DNA from: JAJXUB01 sp047974805
Lineage (GTDB): Bacteria > Actinomycetota > Actinomycetes > Actinomycetales > Dermatophilaceae
DNA length: 64,000 nt
Direction of reading: 5' to 3'
Assembly: GCA_047974805.1 (NCBI GenBank)
Contig: JBKECS010000016.1
Location: 62,001 to 126,000 of the forward strand
The translations under genes and the position numbers were made by a program. The notes under the pieces are model-generated. The model searched no databases, had not been told where the DNA came from, and saw only the letters and a program-made list of their open reading frames with translations. This document shows, one piece after another, positions 26,515-33,486 of the stretch. Positions within the stretch are counted from its first letter, which is position 1. Each line of letters begins with the position of its first letter.

Positions 26515-27945
26515 ATGGTCCTCGTGAATGCGCGCACAACCAGGGTTGTCATCCTTGGCGGCGGACCAGGTGGGTACGAGGCCGCCCTCGTCGCGGCCCA
26601 GCTCGGAGCCACCGTGACCGTCGTCGACGGAAGCGGCCTTGGTGGTGCGGCCGTGCTCACCGACTGCGTCCCCAGCAAGGCCCTCATCTCGGTCGCCGAT
26701 TTCCGGGTCAATTCCGACGCGGCCGTCGACCTTGGCCTGCAGATGGAGGATGCCCATGGCGAGGCGGTGACAGCAGGCTCGGTCGCCGCGGTGGCCCGGG
26801 TGAACGAGCGGATCAGGCGGCTGGCTGCTGCGCAGAGCTCCGATATCGCCGCGCGGCTGGCGTCGGCTGGGGTCGCCGTCCTGCCCGGGCGAGGCGCTCT
26901 GGACGGTACCGACCGCGTCGCCGTGACTGCCCCGGACGGGCACCGGCAAACCGTGGATGCCGACGTCATCCTGGTCGCGACGGGCGCAACGCCGCGGGTG
27001 ATCCCCTCGGCTCAACCGGATGGGGAACGCATCCTCACCTGGCAGCAGATCTACGACCTCACCGAGTTGCCCGAGCACCTCATCGTCGTCGGCTCGGGGG
27101 TCACCGGTGCCGAACTCGCCCAGGCCTATCTCGGGTTGGGTGCCCACGTCACCCTGGTCTCCTCGCGGGACCAGGTCCTGCCCGGTCACGACGTCGACGC
27201 GGCCGCAGTGATCGAGGATGTCTTCACTCGCCGGGGCATGAACGTGCTGTCCCGGTCCCGGATGTCCAGCATCGAACGGACCCACCGGGACGGCCAGGAC
27301 GGTGTGCTGGTCACCCTCGAGGACGGGAGCACCGTCGCCGGCTCGCATGCCCTCATTGCCGTCGGCGCCACCCCTAACACCGAGGGAATCGGTTTGGCCG
27401 AGGCGGGCATCCTGCTCTCGGAGTCCGGGCACATCAAGGTCGATCGGGTGTCGCGCACCTCGGCCCGGGGGGTCTACGCGGCCGGTGACTGCACGGGTGT
27501 CCTCGCGCTCGCCTCGGTAGCGGCGATGCAGGGGCGAATCGCCATGTGGCATGCGCTTGGCGACGCGGTCACCCCACTGAACCTCGCCGGGGTGTCGGCG
27601 AACATCTTCACCGACCCCGAGATCGCCACGGTCGGGGTGCAGCAGGGCGATATCGACGCCGGCAGGGTCGACGCCGAGGGGGTCATACTCCCGCTGTCCG
27701 GCAATCCCCGGGCGAAGATGATGGGGATCGCAGACGGCTTCGTCAAGCTCTTCGCCCATCCCGGCTCCGGCACGGTTCTCGGCGGCGTCGTGGTTGCGCC
27801 TCGCGCCTCCGAGCTCATCTTCCCGGTCACGCTGGCCGTGCAGCACCGGCTGCAGGTTGATCAGGTCGCCAGCACCTTTACCGTGTACCCCTCGCTGACC
27901 GGCTCCATCGCGGAGGCGGCCCGGCAGCTGCATCCCACCCGATAG
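26515..27945 (+). CDS. lpdA: LpdA-like NAD(P)H:quinone dehydrogenase flavoprotein
   Basis: A 476-residue member of the dihydrolipoamide dehydrogenase family. The FAD motif VVILGGGPGGYEAALVA opens the protein and VVGSGVTGAELAQ is the NAD(P)H-binding fold. The usual redox disulfide CxxxxC is broken: in GGAAVLTDCVPSKAL only the second Cys remains. This is the situation reported for mycobacterial LpdA, a quinone reductase rather than a lipoamide dehydrogenase, and PNP/PMM lie nearby there as well. ATG 26515 and GTG 26524 are both possible starts. PxpA follows 16 bp later. Confidence 0.85.
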   Translation: MVLVNARTTRVVILGGGPGGYEAALVAAQLGATVTVVDGSGLGGAAVLTDCVPSKALISVADFRVNSDAAVDLGLQMEDAHGEAVTAGSVAAVARVNERIRRLAAAQSSDIAARLASAGVAVLPGRGALDGTDRVAVTAPDGHRQTVDADVILVATGATPRVIPSAQPDGERILTWQQIYDLTELPEHLIVVGSGVTGAELAQAYLGLGAHVTLVSSRDQVLPGHDVDAAAVIEDVFTRRGMNVLSRSRMSSIERTHRDGQDGVLVTLEDGSTVAGSHALIAVGATPNTEGIGLAEAGILLSESGHIKVDRVSRTSARGVYAAGDCTGVLALASVAAMQGRIAMWHALGDAVTPLNLAGVSANIFTDPEIATVGVQQGDIDAGRVDAEGVILPLSGNPRAKMMGIADGFVKLFAHPGSGTVLGGVVVAPRASELIFPVTLAVQHRLQVDQVASTFTVYPSLTGSIAEAARQLHPTR

Positions 27946-27961
27946 TGGGAAGGACACGAGC

Positions 27962-28729
27962 ATGAGCGAGCCGGTCATCGTCGACCTCAACGCGGACCTC
28001 GGCGAATCATTCGGCACCTGGGCACTTGGTGATGATCGGGCCATGCTCGAGGTCGTCTCCAGCGCCAACGTCGCCTGCGGTTTCCACGCCGGCGACCCCC
28101 GAACGATCCGGCATACGGTCCGGTTGGCGGACGGGAGAGACGTGGCGGTCGGGGCGCAGGTCGGCTATCCGGATTTGGTCGGCTTCGGTCGACGGTTCAT
28201 CGACATGGAACCGGACGACCTCGAGGCATGTGTGATCTACCAGGTCGGCGCGCTGGACGCACTGTGTCGCGCCGAGGGGACGTCGGTGCGGTATGTCAAG
28301 CCGCACGGAGCTCTCTACAACGCGACCGTCCATCACCCACTGCAGGCTCGGGCGGTCGTGGCCGCCGTTCGCCGCTACGACGCGGAGCTGCCGATCCTGG
28401 GTCTGCCCGGGTCGATGCTGCTCGCCGAGGCGTCGGAGGCGGGGCTGACGACCATCGCCGAGGCGTTCGCCGACCGGGCCTACACGCACGACGGCGGTTT
28501 GGTGCCGCGGACGGAACCCGGTGCGGTGCTCAACGACCCAGAGCTTGTCGCCCGCCGGGTGTTGCGGTTGGTCACCGAGGGGGTCGTCGAATCCGTCGAC
28601 GGCATTGATGTCGTCGTCAGCGCCCGAAGCGTCTGTATCCACGGAGATTCACCCAGTGCGGTGACCATGGCGCGAGCCGTCCGGACGGCGATGGGTGAGC
28701 ACGACGTCGTCGTTGCGCCGTTCGCCTGA
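27962..28729 (+). CDS. pxpA: 5-oxoprolinase subunit A, LamB/YcsF family
   Basis: A 255-residue protein with the family signatures DLNADLGESFGTWALGDD at the N-terminus, SANVACGFHAGDPRTIR near residue 36, VGAQVGYPDLVGFGRR near 62 and VKPHGALYNATVHHP near 106. PxpA works with PxpB and PxpC to cleave ATP-dependently the spontaneous damage product 5-oxoproline. No pxpB or pxpC gene is in the window, so the partners are elsewhere or the protein has another role. A ribosome site AAGGACACGAGC precedes the ATG, and the gene is co-directional with lpdA. Confidence 0.88.
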   Translation: MSEPVIVDLNADLGESFGTWALGDDRAMLEVVSSANVACGFHAGDPRTIRHTVRLADGRDVAVGAQVGYPDLVGFGRRFIDMEPDDLEACVIYQVGALDALCRAEGTSVRYVKPHGALYNATVHHPLQARAVVAAVRRYDAELPILGLPGSMLLAEASEAGLTTIAEAFADRAYTHDGGLVPRTEPGAVLNDPELVARRVLRLVTEGVVESVDGIDVVVSARSVCIHGDSPSAVTMARAVRTAMGEHDVVVAPFA

Positions 28730-28841
28730 CCACCGGTGGCGACGCGCCAGAGCCATGGTCAGAATCGGGCGATGAGGCAGAATGGCCAACGGACGGGGGC
28801 GCATCCGGTGCCTACCGCCACTCTCTTGCCAGGAGATCCCT

Positions 28842-29030
28842 ATGGACGTCAACGACATGCTGAACAAGGCCAAGGAAGCCGTCAGCGGGCACGCCGATCA
28901 GGCCAAGGAGGCCATCGATAAGGCCGGTGACTTCATCGACGAGAAGACCGGCGGCAAGTTCTCCGGCCAGGTGGACCAGGGGCAGGACTTCGTCAAGGAT
29001 CAGCTCGGTCTGGACGACGAGCAGGCCTGA
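28842..29030 (+). CDS. MT0933-like small antitoxin-family protein
   Basis: A 62-residue, highly charged amphipathic protein with repeated Lys/Asp helices (LNKAKEAVSGHADQAKEAID, then KTGGKFSGQVDQGQDFVKDQ). It matches the small actinobacterial family annotated as MT0933-like antitoxin. An AGGAG site lies 7 nt before the ATG at 28842. There is no toxin gene next to it, so the antitoxin label rests only on the family name. A strong hairpin terminator follows. Confidence 0.75.
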   Translation: MDVNDMLNKAKEAVSGHADQAKEAIDKAGDFIDEKTGGKFSGQVDQGQDFVKDQLGLDDEQA

Positions 29031-29063
29031 GCCTGCCGGCCTGCCGGCCAGAGGACCGTCGCT

Positions 29064-29105
29064 CACGTGCGGCCCTGACGCCTGCGGGCGTCAGGGCCGC
29101 ACGTG
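29064..29105. terminator. Strong bidirectional hairpin terminator
   Basis: A perfect 19-bp stem (29064-29082 with 29087-29105) closes a 4-nt TGCG loop and is followed by TCTTTGTCG on the + side. It lies between the convergent MT0933-like gene and accA3 and probably ends both transcripts. Confidence 0.85.
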
Positions 29106-29133
29106 CTCTTTGTCGCGGCGAACCAACCGCCGA

Positions 29134-30906
29134 TCAGTCGACGATGTCGGCGATGACCTCGCCGGCCTGCACGGTGGCGCCGACGGAGGTACGGATAGCG
29201 CTGACCGTGCCGTCCTTGTGGGCGGTCAGCGGCTGTTCCATCTTCATTGCCTCGAGCACAAGCACGAGGTCGCCCTTGGCCACGGCAGCACCTTCCTCCA
29301 CGGCGATCTTGACGATGGTGCCCTGCATCGGCGCGGTCAGCGAGTCCCCGGACGCGTTTTGGCCGGCGCTGGCGCTGGCGGCCCGGCGTGGGGCCTTCTT
29401 CTTGCCCGCACCGTTCGCGCCACCGCCGATGCTCAGGTCGCCGGGCAGGGACACCTCGATCCGTTTTCCGCCGACCTCAACGATGAGGTTCTGGCGAGGC
29501 TCGCTGTCGTCGGCGCTGCCCAGCGGCCCGGCATACGGTTCGATCTGATTGTCGAAATCGGTCTCGATCCACCGGGTGTGCACCGAGAAGGGGGCATCGG
29601 GGTCCTCCGGCGCGAACGCCGGGTCGGCCACGACGGCCCGATGGAACGCCAGCACCGTGGGCATCCCTTCGATACTCAGCTCCGCCAACGCCCGGCGGGA
29701 GCGGGCCAGCGCCTCGGTGCGGGTGCGCCCGGTGACGATGAGTTTGGCGATCATCGAGTCGAAGGCGCCGGCGATCTCATCGCCTGCGACGATGCCGGCA
29801 TCCCAACGCACTCCGGGGCCCGCCGGGACGGTCATCGCCGTGACGGTCCCAGGAGCTGGGAGGAACCCACGGCCAGGATCCTCCCCATTGATCCGGAACT
29901 CGATGGAATGCGCGTGGGCGACCGGGTCAGTGAAGTCGAGACGCTCACCGTTGGCGATGCGGAACTGCTGCTGGACGAGGTCGATCCCGGTGACCTCCTC
30001 GGAGACCGGGTGCTCCACCTGAAGCCGGGTGTTCACCTCCAGGAAGGAGATGTGGCCGGTCGGGCCGACGAGGAACTCGCAGGTGCCGGCGCCGACGTAG
30101 TTCGCCCCGATGAGGATGGCCTTGGAGGCCCGGACCAGCTCGTCGTGCTGCTCGTCGGTGAGGAACGGAGCGGGGGCCTCCTCGACAAGCTTCTGGTTGC
30201 GCCGTTGCAGCGAGCAGTCGCGGGTGGAGACGACGACGACGTTGCCGTGCTGGTCCGCCAGACACTGGGTCTCCACATGCCGCGGGTGGTCCAGGAAGAG
30301 CTCGACGAAGCACTCACCGCGACCGAACGCCGTCACGGCCTCGCGGACCGCGGACTCGTACAGGTCCGGGATCTCCTCCATGGTCCGGGCGACCTTCAAC
30401 CCGCGACCACCACCGCCGTAGGCCGCCTTGATGGCTACCGGCAGGCCGTGTTCCTGGGCAAAGGCGAGGACCTCGTCCGGGCCGGACACGGGGTCCTTGG
30501 TGCCCGGCACGAGCGGCGCGTTGGCGGCCAGCGCGATATGCCGGGCCTTGACCTTGTCCCCGAGCGCGTCGATGGCGGCCGGGCCCGGCCCGATCCAGGT
30601 CAGCCCGGCGTCGATGACCGCCTGGGCAAACTCGGCGTTCTCGGCGAGAAATCCGTAACCGGGGTGGACCGCGTCCGCGCCTGACTGGCGGGCGATCTCG
30701 ATGAGCTTGTCCTGCCGCAGATAGCTGTCGGCGGGGGTCGCCCCACCCAAGGCATACGCCTGGTCGGCGACGCTGACATGCAGCGCGTCGCGATCTGGTT
30801 CGGCATACACGGCGACCGATCCAATGCCCGCGTCGGCGCAGGCGCGGGCAATTCGGACGGCGATCTCGCCACGGTTGGCGATGAGGACCTTGGAAATGGG
30901 CGGCAT
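29134..30906 (-). CDS. accA3: Acyl-CoA carboxylase alpha subunit: biotin carboxylase fused to BCCP
   Basis: A 590-residue AccA3-type subunit. Residues 1-450 form the biotin carboxylase (IANRGEIAVRIARACADAGI, GGGGRGLKVARTMEEIPDLY ATP-grasp loop, ECFVELFLDHPRHVETQ, EVNTRLQVEHPVSEEVTGID). The C-terminal 70 residues are a biotinyl carrier domain with EAMKMEQP; Lys555 is the biotin site. It carboxylates biotin for partner AccD subunits; AccD, AccE and the ligase BirA are encoded near 45-47 kb. Gene order and length match accA3 of mycobacteria, used for acetyl-, propionyl- and long-chain acyl-CoA. Confidence 0.95.
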   Translation of the reverse strand: MPPISKVLIANRGEIAVRIARACADAGIGSVAVYAEPDRDALHVSVADQAYALGGATPADSYLRQDKLIEIARQSGADAVHPGYGFLAENAEFAQAVIDAGLTWIGPGPAAIDALGDKVKARHIALAANAPLVPGTKDPVSGPDEVLAFAQEHGLPVAIKAAYGGGGRGLKVARTMEEIPDLYESAVREAVTAFGRGECFVELFLDHPRHVETQCLADQHGNVVVVSTRDCSLQRRNQKLVEEAPAPFLTDEQHDELVRASKAILIGANYVGAGTCEFLVGPTGHISFLEVNTRLQVEHPVSEEVTGIDLVQQQFRIANGERLDFTDPVAHAHSIEFRINGEDPGRGFLPAPGTVTAMTVPAGPGVRWDAGIVAGDEIAGAFDSMIAKLIVTGRTRTEALARSRRALAELSIEGMPTVLAFHRAVVADPAFAPEDPDAPFSVHTRWIETDFDNQIEPYAGPLGSADDSEPRQNLIVEVGGKRIEVSLPGDLSIGGGANGAGKKKAPRRAASASAGQNASGDSLTAPMQGTIVKIAVEEGAAVAKGDLVLVLEAMKMEQPLTAHKDGTVSAIRTSVGATVQAGEVIADIVD

Positions 30907-31002
30907 GTCGCGACTGTAGCCGCCGGTACCCCGCCGCGTCTGGCCCCCTGGAAGAGGGCTGCCTCACACCCGTCGGGCGTCGTGGGGGCATAAGGTCACT
31001 CC

Positions 31003-31893
31003 ATGCCGTCACCGTCGATGGGCCCCTCGGGGTCGAGTGAGCACCGGGACACATCGAACCGCCGTGGCCTGGAGTCGGGGATTCGCACCGATTTCCGCAA
31101 CGACCTCTCCTACGGGGACTACCTCGACCTGGCGACGCTATTCTCCGCGCAGCACCCCCTGGCCCAGCCTCCCCAGCACGACGAGTTGATGTTCATCATT
31201 CAGCACCAGACGTCGGAGCTGTGGCTGAAGCTGATGATTCACGAACTGCGCTCGGCGCGAGCTCTCGTGGCCGCAGACGAACTGGCACCTGCGCTGAAAC
31301 GGCTCGCCAGGATCAAGCACATCCAGCATTCGCTATCCGACCAGTGGGCCGTGCTGGCGACGATGACCCCGAGTGAGTACGCCGCGTTGCGGCCGTTCCT
31401 CGCCTCGTCCTCGGGCTTCCAGTCCTTTCAATATCGGGCGGTGGAGTTCCTGCTCGGCAACAAGGACCAGGCCATGGTCGACGTGTTCGTCCACGACGAT
31501 GACGCTCGGGCCATGCTTCAGGAACTGCTCGAGGAACCGTCGCTGTGGGATGAGTTCCTGCGCTACCTGGCCCGCAGGGGGTACGCCATCCCGGCGGCGG
31601 TGCTGGAGCGGGATGTGCGCACCACGCATACGGCCGACCAAGGCCTCGTCGCGGTGTTCGCCGACGTGTACGCCGACCCGAGTGAGCATTGGGGCGTGTA
31701 TGAGACGTGCGAGGAACTTGTCGATATTGAGGACAACTTCCATGAGTGGCGCTTCAGGCACCTGCAGGTGGTCACTCGCACCATCGGCCGCAAAACGGGG
31801 ACCGGCGGTTCCTCCGGGGTGGCGTTCTTGCGACGAGCGCTGGACCTGACGTTCTTCCCCGAGTTGTACGACGTGCGTTCCCAAATCGGCTAG
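31003..31893 (+). CDS. kynA: Tryptophan 2,3-dioxygenase
   Basis: A 296-residue haem dioxygenase opening the indole ring of L-tryptophan to N-formylkynurenine. Conserved segments are LTYG-like LSYGDYLDLATLFSAQHPL, HDELMFIIQHQTSELWLKLM near residue 62 with active-site residues, SSSGFQSFQYRAVEFLLGNK near 137, and EWRFRHLQVVTRTIGRKTG near 246 that carries the proximal His, followed by GTGGSSGVAFLRRALD. No kynurenine formamidase or kynureninase is adjacent. The ATG at 31003 gives an extra 25-residue N-terminal tail relative to the conserved core. Confidence 0.94.
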   Translation: MPSPSMGPSGSSEHRDTSNRRGLESGIRTDFRNDLSYGDYLDLATLFSAQHPLAQPPQHDELMFIIQHQTSELWLKLMIHELRSARALVAADELAPALKRLARIKHIQHSLSDQWAVLATMTPSEYAALRPFLASSSGFQSFQYRAVEFLLGNKDQAMVDVFVHDDDARAMLQELLEEPSLWDEFLRYLARRGYAIPAAVLERDVRTTHTADQGLVAVFADVYADPSEHWGVYETCEELVDIEDNFHEWRFRHLQVVTRTIGRKTGTGGSSGVAFLRRALDLTFFPELYDVRSQIG

Positions 31894-31980
31894 CCGGTCA
31901 GTGCGGCAACGGGGGCCTGACGTCGGCCTTGACGGCATACTCCAGCAGCCGATCCGGTCAGTGCGGCAACGGGGCCTGAC
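31894..31980. repeat. Pair of 27-28-bp direct repeats, 60 bp apart
   Basis: The sequence beginning CCGGTCAGTGCGGCAACG at 31894-31921 recurs at 31954-31980 with one G fewer. Each copy is itself bounded by GTCAG...CTGAC, a small inverted repeat. The first begins directly after the tryptophan dioxygenase stop codon, and the second directly abuts hairpin B-left. No gene is visible in 31894-32248. Confidence 0.85.
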
Positions 31981-32030
31981 TGTTGGCAAATGGTGGGTTC
32001 AGCCGCTGCTGAACCCACCATTTGCCAACA
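31981..32030. repeat. Hairpin B-left flanking the second nuclease-like gene
   Basis: A perfect 23-bp stem (31981-32003 with 32008-32030) with a 4-nt CGCT loop; the core arm is GGCAAATGGTGGGTTCAGC. A near copy lies at 33256-33315 on the other side of the gene. From the loop and the single mismatch the two copies are in inverted orientation. The stem is long enough to extrude as a cruciform. Confidence 0.92.
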
Positions 32031-32118
32031 CCTGCCCACGGTGCCAACACCTGCCCACGGTGCCAACACCTGCCCACGGTGCCAACACCTGCCCACGGTG
32101 CCAACACCTGCCCACGGT
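32024..32118. repeat. Five exact tandem copies of a 19-bp repeat
   Basis: GCCAACACCTGCCCACGGT is repeated five times without change from 32024 to 32118. The first seven bases of copy one are the end of the right arm of hairpin B-left, so the array appears to have grown from the hairpin edge. Each unit contains CACC...GGTG, a short dyad. No CRISPR-like spacers exist between units. Confidence 0.95.
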
Positions 32119-32187
32119 GCCGGTAGCTAGACCACTGCCTGGGCCGTGGACGTTCTCGTTGTCCCCAGGGGGGTGGCCCGAGGGATG

Positions 32188-32202
32188 GCTGTCCACAGGC
32201 CT
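32188..32202. promoter_or_regulatory. DnaA-box-like site upstream of gene B
   Basis: GGCTGTCCACAGGCC contains CTGTCCACA, one base from the actinobacterial DnaA box TTGTCCACA, 47 bp before the ATG at 32249. It parallels sites before genes A and C. Confidence 0.35.
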
Positions 32203-32248
32203 GTAGTGGGGGTGAAAGCCGGTGGGAATGGTGGGGGAGGGTCGTCGT

Positions 32249-33151
32249 ATGCCGCATCCAGCCGCTGCTCTACCCCTTCACCTCCTGCATCAGGCACCGT
32301 TCACGGTCAAGGAGGCACGTGCCGCGGGGATCGGCCGTTCCCGGCTGCGTGCCATCGACCTCCAACGGCCGACCTGGGGCGTTCGGCGAACCGCGTTGGC
32401 CGAGCCGGGTTTCCTGGACGCCGTCCAGGCGTTCGCCTGCGCACTGCCCGAGGATTGTGTATTTTCACATGACACCGCAGCGCGGCTGCACGGTCTACCA
32501 ACTCCGCGCATGTGGCAGCCCGACGAGCCCATTCATGTCATCCGCAACTCGAACCGTCCGAAGATCACCCGCAATGCCTGTTCGGGGCACCGCGGGCTGG
32601 AGCGCCGCGAGGTTGTCACCGTCGCCGGGGTGCCGGCGACGACCATGCTGCATACGTGGCTTGACCTAGGACAATGGGGAGTGTTCTCGCTGGTGGCCGT
32701 GGCAGACGCGATGCTCAACCGGATGCCCGGCCTGGACGCAACGGATCTGGTCGATGCCTGCGAAGGCCGAGCTGGGCAACGTGGGTACCCGACGTTGCTG
32801 CAGGCGGCTGGGCTGGCCCGACGAGGGGCTGCCTCACCACAGGAGTCGACGGCACGGGTGTGGTTCCACACTTGGGGGCTGCCCGAACCGGAGTTGAACC
32901 GGGACTTGTTTGATGAAACGGGGGAGTGGGTTGCCCGGCCCGACTTCACCTGGCAACGAGAACGGGTAGTTGCCGAGTATGACGGTGATCAGCACCGAAC
33001 GCGCCGGAGCACCTGGGAGTACGAGCGAGAGCGGCGAGCCATCGTCGAGGATCTGGGCTGGACGTACGTGGAGATGTCCGCACGAACGCTGACCCGCCCG
33101 GCGGTCCGGGAGCGGTTGAGGCTGCGCCTTCAATCCCTGCTGATGCCATAG
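32249..33151 (+). CDS. AbiEi-like HTH / DUF559 (Vsr-like) nuclease-fold protein, element B
   Basis: A 300-residue protein with the same plan as element A. The N-terminal part has FTVKEARAAGIGRSRLRAID, an HTH, then SHDTAARLHGLPTPRMW. The C-terminal part has RPDFTWQRERVVAEYDGDQH, a clear DUF559/Vsr-like core with Asp, Glu and a trailing His, followed by REIVE-like RRAIVEDLGWTYVEMSARTL. ATG 32249 is preceded by GGGGGAGG at the right distance. It lies alone between hairpins B-left and B-right. No cognate toxin, methylase or helicase is present. The family is widespread and uncharacterised. Confidence 0.82.
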   Translation: MPHPAAALPLHLLHQAPFTVKEARAAGIGRSRLRAIDLQRPTWGVRRTALAEPGFLDAVQAFACALPEDCVFSHDTAARLHGLPTPRMWQPDEPIHVIRNSNRPKITRNACSGHRGLERREVVTVAGVPATTMLHTWLDLGQWGVFSLVAVADAMLNRMPGLDATDLVDACEGRAGQRGYPTLLQAAGLARRGAASPQESTARVWFHTWGLPEPELNRDLFDETGEWVARPDFTWQRERVVAEYDGDQHRTRRSTWEYERERRAIVEDLGWTYVEMSARTLTRPAVRERLRLRLQSLLMP

Positions 33152-33204
33152 CGGGCGGGGCTCCGCCAATGGCTGGGCCGAACCCTGCCACCCCTGAGCT
33201 GACG

Positions 33205-33418
33205 AAAGGTGCCAAAGGGCATCCACCGCTTGGCGTGTGGAGATCTGCGACGTTGCTGAGTGGGGGCAAATGGTGAGTTCAGCAGCGGTTGAACCCACCA
33301 TTTGCCCCCACTCAGGACCCCACGCGGCGAATCGGCGGTCCTTGAGCGTTCACCGGGATGCCTTTTGCCGCCTTTGGGGTGGTACGGGACAGCCGAGAGG
33401 ATGCCCTTTGGCCCCTTT
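33205..33418. repeat. Three copies of a 20-bp GGATGCCCTTTGGC-type repeat around hairpin B-right
   Basis: GGATGCCCTTTGGCCCCTTT at 33399-33418 is nearly repeated at 33356-33375 (direct) and at 33205-33224 (inverted, 19 of 20 bases). The inverted copy and the direct copies bracket hairpin B-right. The downstream copies are each followed by a GGTACGGG-type tail, and GGACGTCGCGC is duplicated just beyond. The whole gene-free stretch 33152-33486 is repeat-derived. Confidence 0.75.
33256..33315. repeat. Hairpin B-right flanking the second nuclease-like gene
   Basis: Arms 33256-33281 and 33290-33315 pair over 26 positions with one G-T type mismatch, around an 8-nt loop. The inner 40 bases are the reverse complement of hairpin B-left with two differences, while the outer bases (CTGAGTGGGG) differ from the left copy but still pair with each other. 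This compensated change suggests selection for pairing. Confidence 0.9.
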
Positions 33419-33486
33419 GAGGGGGTACGGGGGCTCGGACGTCGCGCGAGAGCTGGACGTCGCGCCAGAGCGGGGCCCGGATGCTG

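Noticed and set aside
26439..26969. N-terminal extension of the purine nucleoside phosphorylase frame
   Set aside because: The extra 177 codons run antisense to the LpdA gene, show no conserved motif, and exceed the family length; GTG 26438 fits the known start.
28842..29030. A complete toxin-antitoxin pair with the MT0933-like protein
   Set aside because: No small toxin gene lies on either side; the neighbours are PxpA and AccA3.
32024..32118. CRISPR array
   Set aside because: The repeats are directly tandem with no spacers, and no cas genes are present.
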